Assembly (NCBI GenBank): GCA_045603585.1
Contig: JAZUMK010000027.1
Location: forward strand, 82,708 to 146,707
From: SFEL01 sp045603585
Lineage (GTDB): Bacteria; Bacillota; Clostridia; Christensenellales; CAG-138
Reading direction: 5' to 3'
DNA: 64,000 bases
Shown: one piece after another, positions 42,640 through 52,399 of the stretch
Layout of the letters: each line of letters starts with the position of its first letter
How positions within the stretch are numbered: position 1 is the stretch's first letter
The notes under the pieces: model-generated
What the model was told of the DNA's origin: nothing
Seen by the model: the letters and a program-made list of their open reading frames with translations, nothing else
Database searches by the model: none
Made by a program: the position numbers and the translations under genes

Positions 42640-44781
42640 TTATTCCACATCCCGCGGGTCCTGACCGTAGTTGCCAAAATCAACGTATTTCCGTTCCCAA
42701 TCCTTATCGCGATAATCGCTGTATTCGCTCATACGGCAGCCGTCGCACAGGTCTGTGGCTATCTCTTCAACAACCGTCCTAAGCTCCAGATCATTCAGCC
42801 ACGCAAGGTCTATCTTTTCATATCCCAGCAGCGCGCCCATTATGTTGCCCGCCACTGCACCGGTGGAATCGCTGTCGCCTGAATGGTTCACCGCAGCTAT
42901 AACAGCCTTGGAAAAATCATTGTGGTATTTCGCGCAGCAATATATGGCGATAGCCAGCGTTTCCTCTGCAACCCAGCCGCCGCCCAGACTATGGATGTTT
43001 TCCACATCACTTCTGTCATTTGCGGCAAGCTTCTCGGCCTGCTCCATCAGGGACAGCATATGGGGCAGCCACCTTAGCTGCGCCTCATCGTCAAACATAT
43101 CCCTCATCATTTCCCTGCATTCCCGCAAAATGCTGTGCAGGTCATTTCCGTAACGACATCCGCCGAATGCCCCGCGGGAAATGATATGGACAAGAGCGGC
43201 CGCAGGCATATAGCCCAGCGGGTGTCCATGGGTAAGCGCCGCCGTATTCGCCGCGATGTAACATATATCTATCAGCTGTTCATAGGTTTTTTCGCCCTTG
43301 TAATACAAGGCTATCGGTGCTACTCGCATGATGCCGCCGCATCCCTTGCTGGCATTTATCGGATCATATATGGTTCCGTAATCGCCGGAACGAATTGCGC
43401 TGATGCAGGTTGTTCCCGGCGCGCGGCGCTGATGCATTTCAGGCAAATCGCACAGCCATGAAGTGTAATGGGCGCGTGGATGTCCGTAGCTCAGCCATGA
43501 ATCATCGCCCTTTGGTACCTTTTCGCCCCATTGGCAAACATACCAGTCCCGATACGCACCAAATATATAACCTTCCGGAGAGTCTGCAATGCCTCGCATA
43601 GCCATTCTAGTACCCCCCACCAGTATGCCGGTGGCGGTGAAAAGGCTCATCTGCGTATCGTCTGAAATAAGCGCAAAGCCCGTATTAAAATCCTTCTCAT
43701 AGTGGAGTATGCCCCTTTCGCCATGTCGCTTTACAATGCTGTCATATGACATAAATTCCACGGGATAGCCCAGCGCATCACCTATGGCCCCTCCCACAAG
43801 ACTGCCCTTGATGGCAGAAAGGTACTTTTTGCGGTCCTCCGCTATGCTGTCGCGTATCTTCTGATACTTTGCTTCCCGCTCCTCCCGATAAAAATCGGAA
43901 AAATGCGCCTTGAATACATCCGCTGCCTTACCCTCTGGCAAAGCAAATATGACAGAATCAAAAAAGTCATTCCATCTGTACAATATAATGGCTTTATCAC
44001 CATTGGGCTTGATGGCGTGAATATTCTCCCTAAGGGCAGTTTCAATGGTGCAGGCCACCGTTTCCGGATCAAGGCCGCCATCTTCGCAGCCCCACGGGCC
44101 AAAGACCAGATGCTTGTACCCCTCGTGGGCGGCAACATACAGCATCCCCAGAATGCGCTTATACAGAGTATCTTTAAGCGTCGTTTCATCCATAACCGAA
44201 ACGGGAGCAGCAGCGGAAAGCACAGCTGCGATATCGCTTGTTTGCCGCTGTAATCCCTCCACACCAAAGAACTCCACATATGGGGACAGCACCATTGCAT
44301 CACAGCCCATGCCCTCCGGCGCAGCCTGCTGCATGCGATAGAATTCCACGGCATCCTCGCTTTCAAGTGACGCAAGCAGCGTGCTGTTTTCACACAGTCT
44401 TTCCTCCTGTCCCTGTCCGCCGCAGAGTATGTTTCCTCCGGGACGGCGAATATCCGCACAGCTTAGTATAAGGGTAGAAGCCCGTTTGGAATTCTGAGAA
44501 TACTCCCACTCCTTGAAAGCAGCTCTGTAAAGATGCTCGGAAATATCCTGCTTCCAGAAATAAACAGGCAATCTGCCCAGCACATGGGGTGCATCGGTAA
44601 CGAAATGTTCCCGCAGTTCATTTACCGCTTCAGCGGTATAGATCCTTGCGGCACACATATCTTCGGAATTCAGCAGCAGAGGGACTCTTTCCTCCGGTTC
44701 ATTGTAATGTTCAACAATGCGGCTATGCTCCTTGATTATGCGCAGCATTTTCTCCGCAGCAATGGTAAGTTTTACATTCAT
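42640..44781 (-). CDS. Fusion of microbial PARG-like domain and ADP-ribosylglycohydrolase
   Basis: The protein has 713 residues. Residues ~1-280 match the TIGR02452 microbial PARG family: ILSCADIRRPGGNILCGGQ with QEE at 125-127, and HLVFGPWGCEDGG (~224-236) in place of the usual GAWGCG. The PARG loop reads GGN rather than GGG. Residues ~320-690 form a DraG/ARH domain: GSLVGGAIGDALGYPVEF, LISDDTQMSLF, GCGGIMRVAPIAL, LTHGHPLGY and HSGDSDSTGAVAGN, with the metal-binding acids present. It should remove ADP-ribose from targets, perhaps with two specificities. It stands alone between tRNA-Val and a MATE gene. Confidence 0.85.
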   Translation of the reverse strand: MNVKLTIAAEKMLRIIKEHSRIVEHYNEPEERVPLLLNSEDMCAARIYTAEAVNELREHFVTDAPHVLGRLPVYFWKQDISEHLYRAAFKEWEYSQNSKRASTLILSCADIRRPGGNILCGGQGQEERLCENSTLLASLESEDAVEFYRMQQAAPEGMGCDAMVLSPYVEFFGVEGLQRQTSDIAAVLSAAAPVSVMDETTLKDTLYKRILGMLYVAAHEGYKHLVFGPWGCEDGGLDPETVACTIETALRENIHAIKPNGDKAIILYRWNDFFDSVIFALPEGKAADVFKAHFSDFYREEREAKYQKIRDSIAEDRKKYLSAIKGSLVGGAIGDALGYPVEFMSYDSIVKRHGERGILHYEKDFNTGFALISDDTQMSLFTATGILVGGTRMAMRGIADSPEGYIFGAYRDWYVCQWGEKVPKGDDSWLSYGHPRAHYTSWLCDLPEMHQRRAPGTTCISAIRSGDYGTIYDPINASKGCGGIMRVAPIALYYKGEKTYEQLIDICYIAANTAALTHGHPLGYMPAAALVHIISRGAFGGCRYGNDLHSILRECREMMRDMFDDEAQLRWLPHMLSLMEQAEKLAANDRSDVENIHSLGGGWVAEETLAIAIYCCAKYHNDFSKAVIAAVNHSGDSDSTGAVAGNIMGALLGYEKIDLAWLNDLELRTVVEEIATDLCDGCRMSEYSDYRDKDWERKYVDFGNYGQDPRDVE

Positions 44782-44856
44782 CGGTCTGTCCCTCCCAGGG
44801 TAGTTGTTCCCTGCTGTAGTGTATCATGTATTGGTTTTTCCCTTGATGGGTGCCAT

Positions 44857-46182
44857 TTACTCTTTTAAACCTATTTCTCTTCTCCTGTATATCACCCTTA
44901 TGCACATCATAACCATAAGGAACAGCCAGGATATGCCCTCGGCAAGAGCTATTGTCCTGCCCATGAAGAAGGGCCTCAGCAGATAAGAAAAACCGATGCG
45001 GGTCAGAAGGGTGACTATGCCGATAGTGCTGCAATATCTGATATCGCCAATGCCTTCCAGCACGCTTCGCAATACCGTGGCTATGCCAAACAGCACATAG
45101 AAATTGGAGAGATCTCTGAAGAACTGCCTTCCAGCTTCCAAGGCCTCGCCGGTAACGCCGAACATGCCAACAAAGTATGCGCCGATAAAGAACATTCCCA
45201 CCGCAAGCACCGCAGCGACCCCGGCAACCATTATTACGCCGGTTTTAAGGCAATCCCTTATCCTGTTCCTGTCCTCCGCACCCTTTGCCCGGGCTACCAT
45301 GCTGGATACTGCCGCGCCAAGGTTTATTATTGGCAGTATCATTATGGAATCCACCCTGTATGCTGTGGTAATGGCAAGCACCGTGGTGGCTCCGAATCCA
45401 TTCATAAAATTCTGAAGCACCAGATTGCCGCAGGAAGTAACGCTGTTTTGTATTGTGGGCGGAACGCTGAAGGAAAGGCCTTCCTTAAATATAGCCCTGT
45501 CAAAGCCCATATCCTCGCGGCTTATCGCAAGCTGAACGAATTTGCGGGTACTGTATATTACTATGAACGCCGTCATGGCGGCCTGCGATATTACCGTTGC
45601 AACAGCCGCACCGGCCACGCCGTATGGCAGCACCGCAACCAAAAGAATATCCAACGCTATATTAAGCCCTGAAGATATCAGCACCGCGTAGAAGGACATC
45701 TTGGTATTGCCTATCGCCCTGAGAAGCCCCGCATAAAGATTGTATACCGCAAGGAAGGGAATTCCCATAAGCACGATCTTGAAATACTGCAGGGAATAGC
45801 CGAATATCTCGCCGGGCGTATTCATGGCCTTCAGTATAGGCTCTGCAAAAGCTATGCCCAGCAGCGCAAGTACGGCGTAAACACCGCACAAAATGGGCAG
45901 AAAAACCGCAAGTATCCTTCGTACCTTTTGAGTATTGCCCCTGCCGTATTCCTGAGCGCCCAGTATGGACAGGCCAAGGGTAAAGCCCATTATGGTATTT
46001 ATAAAAAGCCATGTAAGGGAATGGGTAGCGCCGATGGCACCCAGCTGCAGTTCGCCCTCGGCATGGCCTACGATAAAGGCATCCGCCCAGCTGTAAAGCT
46101 GCTGCAGAACACCGCTGAGTATCAGCGGCATGCTGAACCTTATCAGCTCGCCGGCTATGGATCTGCTTTCCTTTCCCTTCAT
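44857..46182 (-). CDS. MATE-family efflux transporter
   Basis: The protein has 441 residues and about twelve membrane helices. The first is preceded by GELIRFSMPLILSGVLQQLYSWADAFIVGH, the MATE opening, and the second half repeats the fold (GLSFSVPPTIQNSVTSCGN). Such proteins export drugs or metabolites using Na+ or H+ gradients. The substrate is unknown. The ATG at 46182 is preceded by AAAGGG; the upstream in-frame reading is less likely. It diverges from the EamA gene. Confidence 0.92.
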   Translation of the reverse strand: MKGKESRSIAGELIRFSMPLILSGVLQQLYSWADAFIVGHAEGELQLGAIGATHSLTWLFINTIMGFTLGLSILGAQEYGRGNTQKVRRILAVFLPILCGVYAVLALLGIAFAEPILKAMNTPGEIFGYSLQYFKIVLMGIPFLAVYNLYAGLLRAIGNTKMSFYAVLISSGLNIALDILLVAVLPYGVAGAAVATVISQAAMTAFIVIYSTRKFVQLAISREDMGFDRAIFKEGLSFSVPPTIQNSVTSCGNLVLQNFMNGFGATTVLAITTAYRVDSIMILPIINLGAAVSSMVARAKGAEDRNRIRDCLKTGVIMVAGVAAVLAVGMFFIGAYFVGMFGVTGEALEAGRQFFRDLSNFYVLFGIATVLRSVLEGIGDIRYCSTIGIVTLLTRIGFSYLLRPFFMGRTIALAEGISWLFLMVMMCIRVIYRRREIGLKE

Positions 46183-46319
46183 AATAATAACCCTTTCGCT
46201 TAATAAAAAGCCGCACAAGTATATGGCCTTATGCAGCGGTGATCACTCTTAAATCATTATAGCATCCGCCATAGTAAAATCAAGGCAATTTGCACCTTTT
46301 CCCCACATATTCGCCATAC

Positions 46320-46348
46320 TTGACTAATTATACATGCAGTGATAATAT
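46320..46348 (+). promoter_or_regulatory. EamA gene promoter
   Basis: TTGACT (46320-46325), a 17-base spacer and TAATAT (46343-46348). Confidence 0.65.
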
Positions 46349-46405
46349 ATTTTTTAATTGTTAATTATAATGCCGCTGCTTCAGGCGGCGAAAGCGAGAG
46401 AACAC

Positions 46406-47275
46406 ATGCTTAACCGTTTCAAGGACCCCCGCATCATGATGATAGTGTCCATGGCCGTATTTGGCACACTGGGCCCCTTTGTCAGGAATATCTCAGTATC
46501 CTCCAGCGAGCTTGCTCTGTACAGGGCAATTCTGGCCGCTCTTCTTATATCCGTATATTTTCTTATTACAAAGCAGCGAATAGACTTTAAGGCCATCCGC
46601 AAGGAGGCGCCTGTTCTGCTGCTGTCCGGCGTTGCTATGGGCATAAACTGGATACTGCTGTTTGAAGCATATAAATACACCACCGTATCCGTGGCCACCC
46701 TCAGCTATTACTTTGCCCCTGTAATAGTTACTGCGGTATGCCCCCTGCTGTTTAAGGAAAAGCTTACAGCTAGACAGATAGTCTGCTTTATAATGTCCAC
46801 CGTGGGCCTTGTGCTGCTCATCGGCATCACCGACCTTGACGGCGGCAGCACCAGCCTTAAAGGTATCGCATTCGGCCTTGGCGCAGCGTTGTTCTACGCC
46901 ATGGTAATACTGTTCAATAAGTTTATCAAAGGCGTTGCAGGCATTCAGCGCACCATGCTCCAGTTTATCTCTGCAATAGCCGTTCTGATTCCTTACGTGC
47001 TCCTCACCGGCGGAATAACCCTCGCCTCCATGAACAGCACCGGCTGGGTTTGCCTGCTGGTGGTTGGTCTTTTCCACACCGGCGTATGCTATTGTCTGTA
47101 TTTCTCCTCCCTTAAGGAGCTGCCGGGGCAGGAAGCCGCCATACTCAGCTATATAGACCCCCTCGTGGCCCTGCTGGTATCGGTATTCGTCCTTGGTGAG
47201 CAGATACTGCCCATTCAGATACTGGGCGGCCTGATGATTCTGGGCTTTACCCTGTGGAACGAGCTCAAATCCTGA
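46406..47275 (+). CDS. EamA/DMT-family transporter
   Basis: The protein has 289 residues with ten hydrophobic helices in two five-helix EamA repeats. The first repeat contains FGTLGPFVRNISVSSSELALYRAI; the second ends SYIDPLVALLVSVFVLGEQ, the typical DMT signature. The substrate is unknown; relatives export amino acids or metabolites. The ATG at 46406 with GAGAG five to six bases upstream is preferred over earlier ATGs. Confidence 0.88.
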   Translation: MLNRFKDPRIMMIVSMAVFGTLGPFVRNISVSSSELALYRAILAALLISVYFLITKQRIDFKAIRKEAPVLLLSGVAMGINWILLFEAYKYTTVSVATLSYYFAPVIVTAVCPLLFKEKLTARQIVCFIMSTVGLVLLIGITDLDGGSTSLKGIAFGLGAALFYAMVILFNKFIKGVAGIQRTMLQFISAIAVLIPYVLLTGGITLASMNSTGWVCLLVVGLFHTGVCYCLYFSSLKELPGQEAAILSYIDPLVALLVSVFVLGEQILPIQILGGLMILGFTLWNELKS

Positions 47276-47297
47276 ACTAAATAAAAACGCAAACCAA

Positions 47298-47325
47298 AAG
47301 GCCGGATATTTCCGGCCTTTTTATA
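47298..47325 (+). terminator. Terminator after the EamA gene
   Basis: AAAAGGCCGGA pairs with TTCCGGCCTTTTT around a short loop. Confidence 0.85.
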
Positions 47326-47355
47326 TGGTCATAATGTATTGAGCATTAAAAAACA

Positions 47356-47389
47356 AAAACTAAAAGGCCAGATGTTATCCGGCCTTTAT
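47356..47389 (-). terminator. Terminator after rpsU
   Basis: On the minus strand AAAGGCCGGAT pairs, with one wobble, with ATCTGGCCTTT, followed by TAGTTTTTG. It resembles the EamA terminator in sequence. Confidence 0.75.
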
Positions 47390-47481
47390 GTCGCTTGTTG
47401 TGTTTGATATCTTTGCCCTCAGCACGATTGCCTATCGGAATGCCGGGAAGGTATAGCTCCCGAGCAAATTATTTTTTGAAA

Positions 47482-47652
47482 TTAATACTTACGCTTTCTG
47501 GCGGCTTCCGCCTTCTTCTTGCGCTTTACGCTGGGCTTTTCATAGTGTTCACGACGACGTACTTCTGCCAAGATACCGCTGCGGGCAGTCTTGCGCTTAA
47601 ACCGTTTAAGAGCACTTTCCAGGGACTCGTTTTCACCTACGCGAATTTCCAT
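47482..47652 (-). CDS. rpsU: 30S ribosomal protein S21
   Basis: The protein has 56 residues, the normal length. It begins MEIRVGENESLESALKRFKRK and ends with a Lys/Arg tail. The start follows GGGAGGG by six bases. S21 is the last-assembled small-subunit protein and affects initiation. It closes the heat-shock/translation gene run, a common position in Clostridia. Confidence 0.96.
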   Translation of the reverse strand: MEIRVGENESLESALKRFKRKTARSGILAEVRRREHYEKPSVKRKKKAEAARKRKY

Positions 47653-47783
47653 CAATTTCCCTCCCCTCTGATGCAACATAGCAAATCATGCCGTTGCGCG
47701 AGCATAGAAATCCAAACAAAGCTATTATACTTGATACCTTTGTTCAAGTCAACAACAATATTCACCTGTTTTTATTTATATAT

Positions 47784-48128
47784 TTAGCCTGCAGGCCAGC
47801 CGTGTTCCCTGCCGCCGGTCAGGTGCAGATGCAGATGGGGTACGGACTGTCCGCCGTCCTTGCCGGTATTGATGACCAGACGGAAGCCCTTCTCGGCAAC
47901 TCCCAGCTCATTGGCCAGCTTGGATGCAACCTGGAACATATGGCCCACTACGCAGCTCTCCTCAGCGGGAACTGCCAGTATGCTCTCGTAATGCTTCTTG
48001 GGCACTATGAGCACATGTACGGGAGCCTGAGGCTCCAGATCGTAAAAGGCAATCACTTTGTCATCTTCGTAAGCCTTGTTGGTGGGGATCTCACCATTGG
48101 CTATCATGCAGAAAATGCACTTATCCAT
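47784..48128 (-). CDS. HIT-family hydrolase (HinT type)
   Basis: The protein has 114 residues. It starts MDKCIFCMIANGEIP with a Cys pair, and the histidine triad is in PHLHLHLTGG at the C-terminus. HinT-type enzymes hydrolyse adenosine phosphoramidates; the physiological substrate is uncertain. It lies 22 bases after mtaB. Confidence 0.93.
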   Translation of the reverse strand: MDKCIFCMIANGEIPTNKAYEDDKVIAFYDLEPQAPVHVLIVPKKHYESILAVPAEESCVVGHMFQVASKLANELGVAEKGFRLVINTGKDGGQSVPHLHLHLTGGREHGWPAG

Positions 48129-48150
48129 TTTGTTTCCTCCTGTAATTATA

Positions 48151-49437
48151 TTAAATTAAATCTCCGATTATTTTATTATCCAGCGCTTCGGTTATCCTTG
48201 CCTTTACTATGCGGCCGGCCATGGGCTGATCCGCGCCCTTTACTCCCACCCTTGCATAGGTATCGGTATAGCCGCTCATAAGGCCATCCTCCATCTCCTC
48301 CAAAAGCACCTCGCACTCTTTGCCCATATACCCCTCAAGGTATTTTCTTTCAAGCTCTGCCCCTACGGCAATAAGCTCTGCTGCACGGCGGGACTTTTCG
48401 CTGTTTGGCAGCTGATTTGGCATGGAAAAGGCAACGGTGCCTTCTCTTCTGGAATATGGGAATACATGCATCCTTGCAAAGCCTACCTTACGGACAAAAG
48501 CCAGGGTTTCTGCAAATTCCTCTTGGGTTTCTCCGGGAAAGCCGGCGATGACATCGGTTGTTATAGCACAGCCCGGCATAGCCGCCCGCAGCATATCCAC
48601 GCAGCGCATATACACAGCCGTATCATAGCGGCGATTCATGCGCTTAAGCACGCCGTCGCTGCCGCTCTGCATGGAAAGATGAAACTGGCGGCATATCTTT
48701 GGATTGTCCCTGAGGGCAGCCACAAATTCATCGGTAAGCAGCTGGGGCTCAAGGGAACCAAGGCGCACTCTCTTTATGCCCGCGATATCATCTGCCTGAG
48801 CAATGGCGTCGAGAAGAGTGGCGCCATCCTGCATATCCTTGCCGTAGGACATCAGGTGTATGCCGGTGAGAACCACCTCGGTATAGCCATTCTGTTCCAG
48901 CAGCCGCAGATTGTTTTTGATATTGTCAAGGCTCCGTGAGCGCAGCGGCCCTCTGGCATATGGGATTATGCAGTATGTGCAGTATCTGTCGCAGCCCTCC
49001 TGAATTTTCAGATGGGCGCGGGTAAGTCCCTCACGGGTGGCAATCAGTTCTTCAAATTCGCGCTCATCCTTAAGGGAACCTACGGCATTGTAATTTCCCT
49101 CATTAAGCTGTTCAACCAGCTCTACAACGCGATTTCTGTCCTTCGACCCTATAACAAGGCTTACGCCCGGCAGAGCCAGCACTTCCTCCGGCGCCCGCTG
49201 GGAATAGCATCCCGCAACAACTATCTTTGCATCGGGATTCCTTGAATGGGCGCGGGATATCATCTGGCGGGATTTTTTATCTCCGGTTGCGGTTACGGTG
49301 CAGGTGTTTATTACGTAAACATCCGCCGCATCTTCAAAATCAACGGTCTCATAGCCCGCCCCTTCAAAGAGCTCCCGCATTGCCTGAGTATCGTATTGAT
49401 TTACCTTGCAGCCCAAAGTATAAAAGGCAGCCTTCAT
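48151..49437 (-). CDS. mtaB: tRNA t6A37 methylthiotransferase
   Basis: The protein has 428 residues. The UPF0004 domain has three cluster Cys (YTLGCKVNQYD, NTCTVT, AGCYSQR). The radical SAM motif is CDRYCTYC, followed by IIPYARGPLRSR, and a TRAM domain ends the protein. It adds a methylthio group to t6A at position 37 of ANN-decoding tRNAs, using two 4Fe-4S clusters and SAM. The family member MtaB rather than MiaB is indicated by the LGCKVNQYD start. Four bases separate it from rsmE. Confidence 0.94.
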   Translation of the reverse strand: MKAAFYTLGCKVNQYDTQAMRELFEGAGYETVDFEDAADVYVINTCTVTATGDKKSRQMISRAHSRNPDAKIVVAGCYSQRAPEEVLALPGVSLVIGSKDRNRVVELVEQLNEGNYNAVGSLKDEREFEELIATREGLTRAHLKIQEGCDRYCTYCIIPYARGPLRSRSLDNIKNNLRLLEQNGYTEVVLTGIHLMSYGKDMQDGATLLDAIAQADDIAGIKRVRLGSLEPQLLTDEFVAALRDNPKICRQFHLSMQSGSDGVLKRMNRRYDTAVYMRCVDMLRAAMPGCAITTDVIAGFPGETQEEFAETLAFVRKVGFARMHVFPYSRREGTVAFSMPNQLPNSEKSRRAAELIAVGAELERKYLEGYMGKECEVLLEEMEDGLMSGYTDTYARVGVKGADQPMAGRIVKARITEALDNKIIGDLI

Positions 49438-49440
49438 TAA

Positions 49441-50169
49441 TTAATCCTCAATTTCGTACAGTATCATGGCCAGCGCCGCCATGCCGGCGGTTTCGGTGCG
49501 GAGTATCCTGGGGCCAAGGGTAACGGCTTTGCCGCCCTTTTGTATAAGCAGTTCCACTTCGCTGCTTTCAAGGCCGCCTTCGGGGCCTATCACTATGGCT
49601 ATATCCCCGGCCTGCATATTTGCCCTGAGCAGAGATTTAAGGGTTGTTCCCTTCTCGTCCTCGTAGGCGATGATTATCAGGTCATGGCGGGTCATATCTG
49701 CGACTTTAAAGGTGGTAAGGTCTGCCACTTCGGGTATCCTTCCCCTGCCGCACTGCTTTGCCGCCTCATATGCTACGCGCTGATAGCGGGTGCGCTTGCC
49801 ACCAAATTCTCCGGGCTTTATCTTCACAATGCTGCGCTCCGCCGCAACAGGAACTATTTCGCTTATGCCGAGCTCCACGCATTTCTGCACGATAAGCTCC
49901 ATCTTGTCCCCTTTGGGAAGCCCCTGATACAGGGTTATCCTCCGGGAAGGCTCTGCAGCGCACCTCTCGCCGTTCAGGATTTCCAGCCGTACGCAGTCTT
50001 TGGTGATTTCGCTTATCTCGGCAAGATATTGATACCCCTCGCCATCGCAAAGCATGACCTTATCGCCGGGCGCCATGCGAAGCACCTTTGAAATATGCTT
50101 CAGATCCTCACCGGTTATAAGGGCAGAATTATCCCGAATATCGTCCTTTTTTACAAAGAACCTGTTCAT
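49441..50169 (-). CDS. rsmE: 16S rRNA m3U1498 methyltransferase
   Basis: The protein has 242 residues. The N-terminal PUA-like part binds RNA; the C-terminal SPOUT knot has AIVIGPEGGLESSE and LGPRILRTETAGMAAL, the SAM-binding loops. It methylates U1498 of 16S rRNA. It lies three bases after prmA and three bases before mtaB, so these are tightly coupled. Confidence 0.95.
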   Translation of the reverse strand: MNRFFVKKDDIRDNSALITGEDLKHISKVLRMAPGDKVMLCDGEGYQYLAEISEITKDCVRLEILNGERCAAEPSRRITLYQGLPKGDKMELIVQKCVELGISEIVPVAAERSIVKIKPGEFGGKRTRYQRVAYEAAKQCGRGRIPEVADLTTFKVADMTRHDLIIIAYEDEKGTTLKSLLRANMQAGDIAIVIGPEGGLESSEVELLIQKGGKAVTLGPRILRTETAGMAALAMILYEIED

Positions 50170-50172
50170 GCT

Positions 50173-51144
50173 TTACCTCTTTGGCCTTGCCATTACGGCG
50201 CGCCAGTCATCGCCTGCATGCACTTCCAGCACCTCAAAGCCGTTTTCATCCAGCGCAGCAAGCACCTCATCCAGACGTTCTCCTATTATGCCGCTCATGA
50301 TGTAATGTCCATCGGGCTTTATCATGCGGGGAACTATCTTGGTAAGCTCAATTATTACGGAAGCAACTATATTTGCCGCAACCACATCGTACTGCTTTGC
50401 GCAGAGCTTTTCCTGCAATGCGGTATCCGACAGCACGTCGCCTATAAGCACAGTGTACTTATCCTTGGTTATTTCGTTCATTGCGGCGTTTTCATAGGCT
50501 ATCTTTTCCGCAATTGGGTCGATATCTACAGCCAGCGCTTGCTTTGCGCCCAGCAGCAATGCCCCAATGGACAGTATGCCGCTGCCGCAGCCCAGGTCTA
50601 TCATGTCATCTCCGTCCTTGACCGTCTTTTCCAGAAATTCAAGGCACATGCGGGTTGTATGATGCGAACCCGTACCGAATGCCATGCCGGGATCAAGGGA
50701 CAGCACGGTACGATCGGTATCCTCCGCCTGTTCCCAGGAGGGGCGCACCAGCAGCCTTTCGCCTATTTCAAGGGGCTTGTAGTATATCTTCCAGTTGTTT
50801 TCCCAGTCCTCATCGTCGGTAAGCCTTACAACTATATTCAGGCTGCCAAGGTCGATGCCCACATCCATGCCACGAAGCTCCTCGAAGGACTCCTCAATGG
50901 CTTTTACTGTGGCGCGGTTATCTGCAACGTCTGCAATATAAGCCTTTACGCAGGGCTCCTCAGAGGCCACAAGGGCATCCATATCCGCATAGTCCCAATA
51001 CTTTGCAGTATCATGGAGAAACTGCTCGATGCTCTCCCTGCCCTGCTCTATCATTACCTGATTTATTCCAAGCATATCCAGCCTGGCGCATACTGCATCC
51101 AGACCCTGCTCGGTTGTAAATACGGTTACTTCCATCCACTTCAC
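50173..51144 (-). CDS. prmA: Ribosomal protein L11 methyltransferase
   Basis: The protein has 323 residues. The SAM motif I is IDLGCGSGILSIGAL, with DPGMAFGTGSHHTT before it and VAANIVASVI after it. It methylates L11. A GTG start at 51144 is used, with GGAGG nine bases upstream. It has its own promoter (51179-51207) downstream of the dnaJ terminator, so it can be expressed apart from the heat-shock genes. Confidence 0.95.
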   Translation of the reverse strand: MKWMEVTVFTTEQGLDAVCARLDMLGINQVMIEQGRESIEQFLHDTAKYWDYADMDALVASEEPCVKAYIADVADNRATVKAIEESFEELRGMDVGIDLGSLNIVVRLTDDEDWENNWKIYYKPLEIGERLLVRPSWEQAEDTDRTVLSLDPGMAFGTGSHHTTRMCLEFLEKTVKDGDDMIDLGCGSGILSIGALLLGAKQALAVDIDPIAEKIAYENAAMNEITKDKYTVLIGDVLSDTALQEKLCAKQYDVVAANIVASVIIELTKIVPRMIKPDGHYIMSGIIGERLDEVLAALDENGFEVLEVHAGDDWRAVMARPKR

Positions 51145-51178
51145 GGCTCAAATCCTCCGCGCATAATATTCTGATTAT

Positions 51179-51207
51179 AATATACTGCATTTTTATCCTG
51201 AGGGCAA
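51179..51207 (-). promoter_or_regulatory. prmA promoter
   Basis: TTGCCC, a 17-base spacer and TATATT on the minus strand, 35 bases before the GTG start. It overlaps the T tract of the dnaJ terminator. Confidence 0.6.
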
Positions 51208-51231
51208 TAAAAAGGAGCGCGGTGCGCTCCT
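51207..51231 (-). terminator. Terminator after dnaJ
   Basis: GGAGCGC (51214-51220) pairs with GCGCTCC (51224-51230), followed on the minus strand by TTTTTATT. Confidence 0.85.
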
Positions 51232-51247
51232 CATGTGTTTTGTTTTA

Positions 51248-52399
51248 TTAATTCAGCTTATCCTTCATCCGGTCGAATATGGTCTTTTTGCCCACCTTTG
51301 CCTCATTCTGCTTATCGCCCATGGACTCGGCCAGCTTTCTGATAAGCTCCTCCTGCTCGCCGGTAAGCTTTTTGGGTATTACCACGTTTGCCTTTACCAG
51401 CAGATCGCCCTTCTGGGTGGAATTGAGCTTGGTTATGCCCTGATCCCTCAGGCGGAAGGTGGTTCCGGGCTGGGTTCCCTGAGGTATGCTGTATTTTACA
51501 GTGCCAAGCAATGTGGGCACCTGAATTTCGCCGCCCAGCGCCGCTATCGTCATAGGTACGTCCATATTAAGGTACAGGTCGTAGCCCTTGCGGGTAAACA
51601 GCTTATGGGGCTTTACGTTTATGCTGATATACAGATCCCCTGCAGGGCCTCCCCTGAGACCGTCCTCGCCTTCACCCCGCATGGTAAGCATCTGGCCGTT
51701 GTCAATGCCCGCGGGAATACTTACGGATATGCGCTTGGAGCGATTTACACGGCCCTTTCCCTTGCAATCCGGGCAGGGTTCTTTTATTATCTTGCCGGTG
51801 CCGCCGCAGGCATCGCAGGGACGCACAGTGGAAAACGCACCAAACATGGTATTCTGCTGAGAGCGTACCTGACCGCTGCCGCCGCATACGGTGCAGGTGG
51901 TGGGCTGGGTGCCCGCCTTTGCGCCGCTGCCGCCGCAGGAGGAACAGTTTTCCTCGCGGGGCACAAGTATCTCCTTCTTGCAGCCAAACGCGGCTTCTTC
52001 GAAGGTTATGGTGAGGTTATAGCGCAGGTCGTTGCCTGCAACAGGGCCGTTGCGCCTTGCGGAGCCGCCTCCAAAGCCGCCAAACCCACCAAAACCGCCG
52101 CCTGTAAATGCTGAGAATATATCCTCAAAGCCGCCGAAACCGCCCCCATGGAACCCGCCGCCGGCCTGAGTAGGATCAAAGGCCGCATGGCCGAACTGAT
52201 CGTACTGAGCCCTTTTCTGGGGGTCCGAGAGTATCTCGTAGGCTTCATTTATCTCTTTGAATTTTGCTTCCGCCTCGGCGTCTCCGGGATGCAGATCCGG
52301 GTGATACTGCTTTGCAGCCTTTCTAAAGGCGCTCTTTATATCGCTTTCAGACGCGTCTTTGTTTATGCCCAGTGTTTCGTAATAATCTGCTTTTGCCAA
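51248..52399 (-). CDS. dnaJ: Chaperone DnaJ
   Basis: The protein has 383 residues. The J domain has the HPD triad (YHPDLHPGD), followed by a Gly/Phe-rich linker (~75-125). Four CxxCxGxG zinc repeats follow (CSSCGGSG, CTVCGGSG, CDACGGTG, CPDCKGKG), then the substrate-binding C-terminal domains. It delivers clients to DnaK and stimulates its ATPase. The start is a TTG with GGAG 12 bases upstream. A 101-base gap separates it from dnaK. Confidence 0.96.
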   Translation of the reverse strand: MAKADYYETLGINKDASESDIKSAFRKAAKQYHPDLHPGDAEAEAKFKEINEAYEILSDPQKRAQYDQFGHAAFDPTQAGGGFHGGGFGGFEDIFSAFTGGGFGGFGGFGGGSARRNGPVAGNDLRYNLTITFEEAAFGCKKEILVPREENCSSCGGSGAKAGTQPTTCTVCGGSGQVRSQQNTMFGAFSTVRPCDACGGTGKIIKEPCPDCKGKGRVNRSKRISVSIPAGIDNGQMLTMRGEGEDGLRGGPAGDLYISINVKPHKLFTRKGYDLYLNMDVPMTIAALGGEIQVPTLLGTVKYSIPQGTQPGTTFRLRDQGITKLNSTQKGDLLVKANVVIPKKLTGEQEELIRKLAESMGDKQNEAKVGKKTIFDRMKDKLN

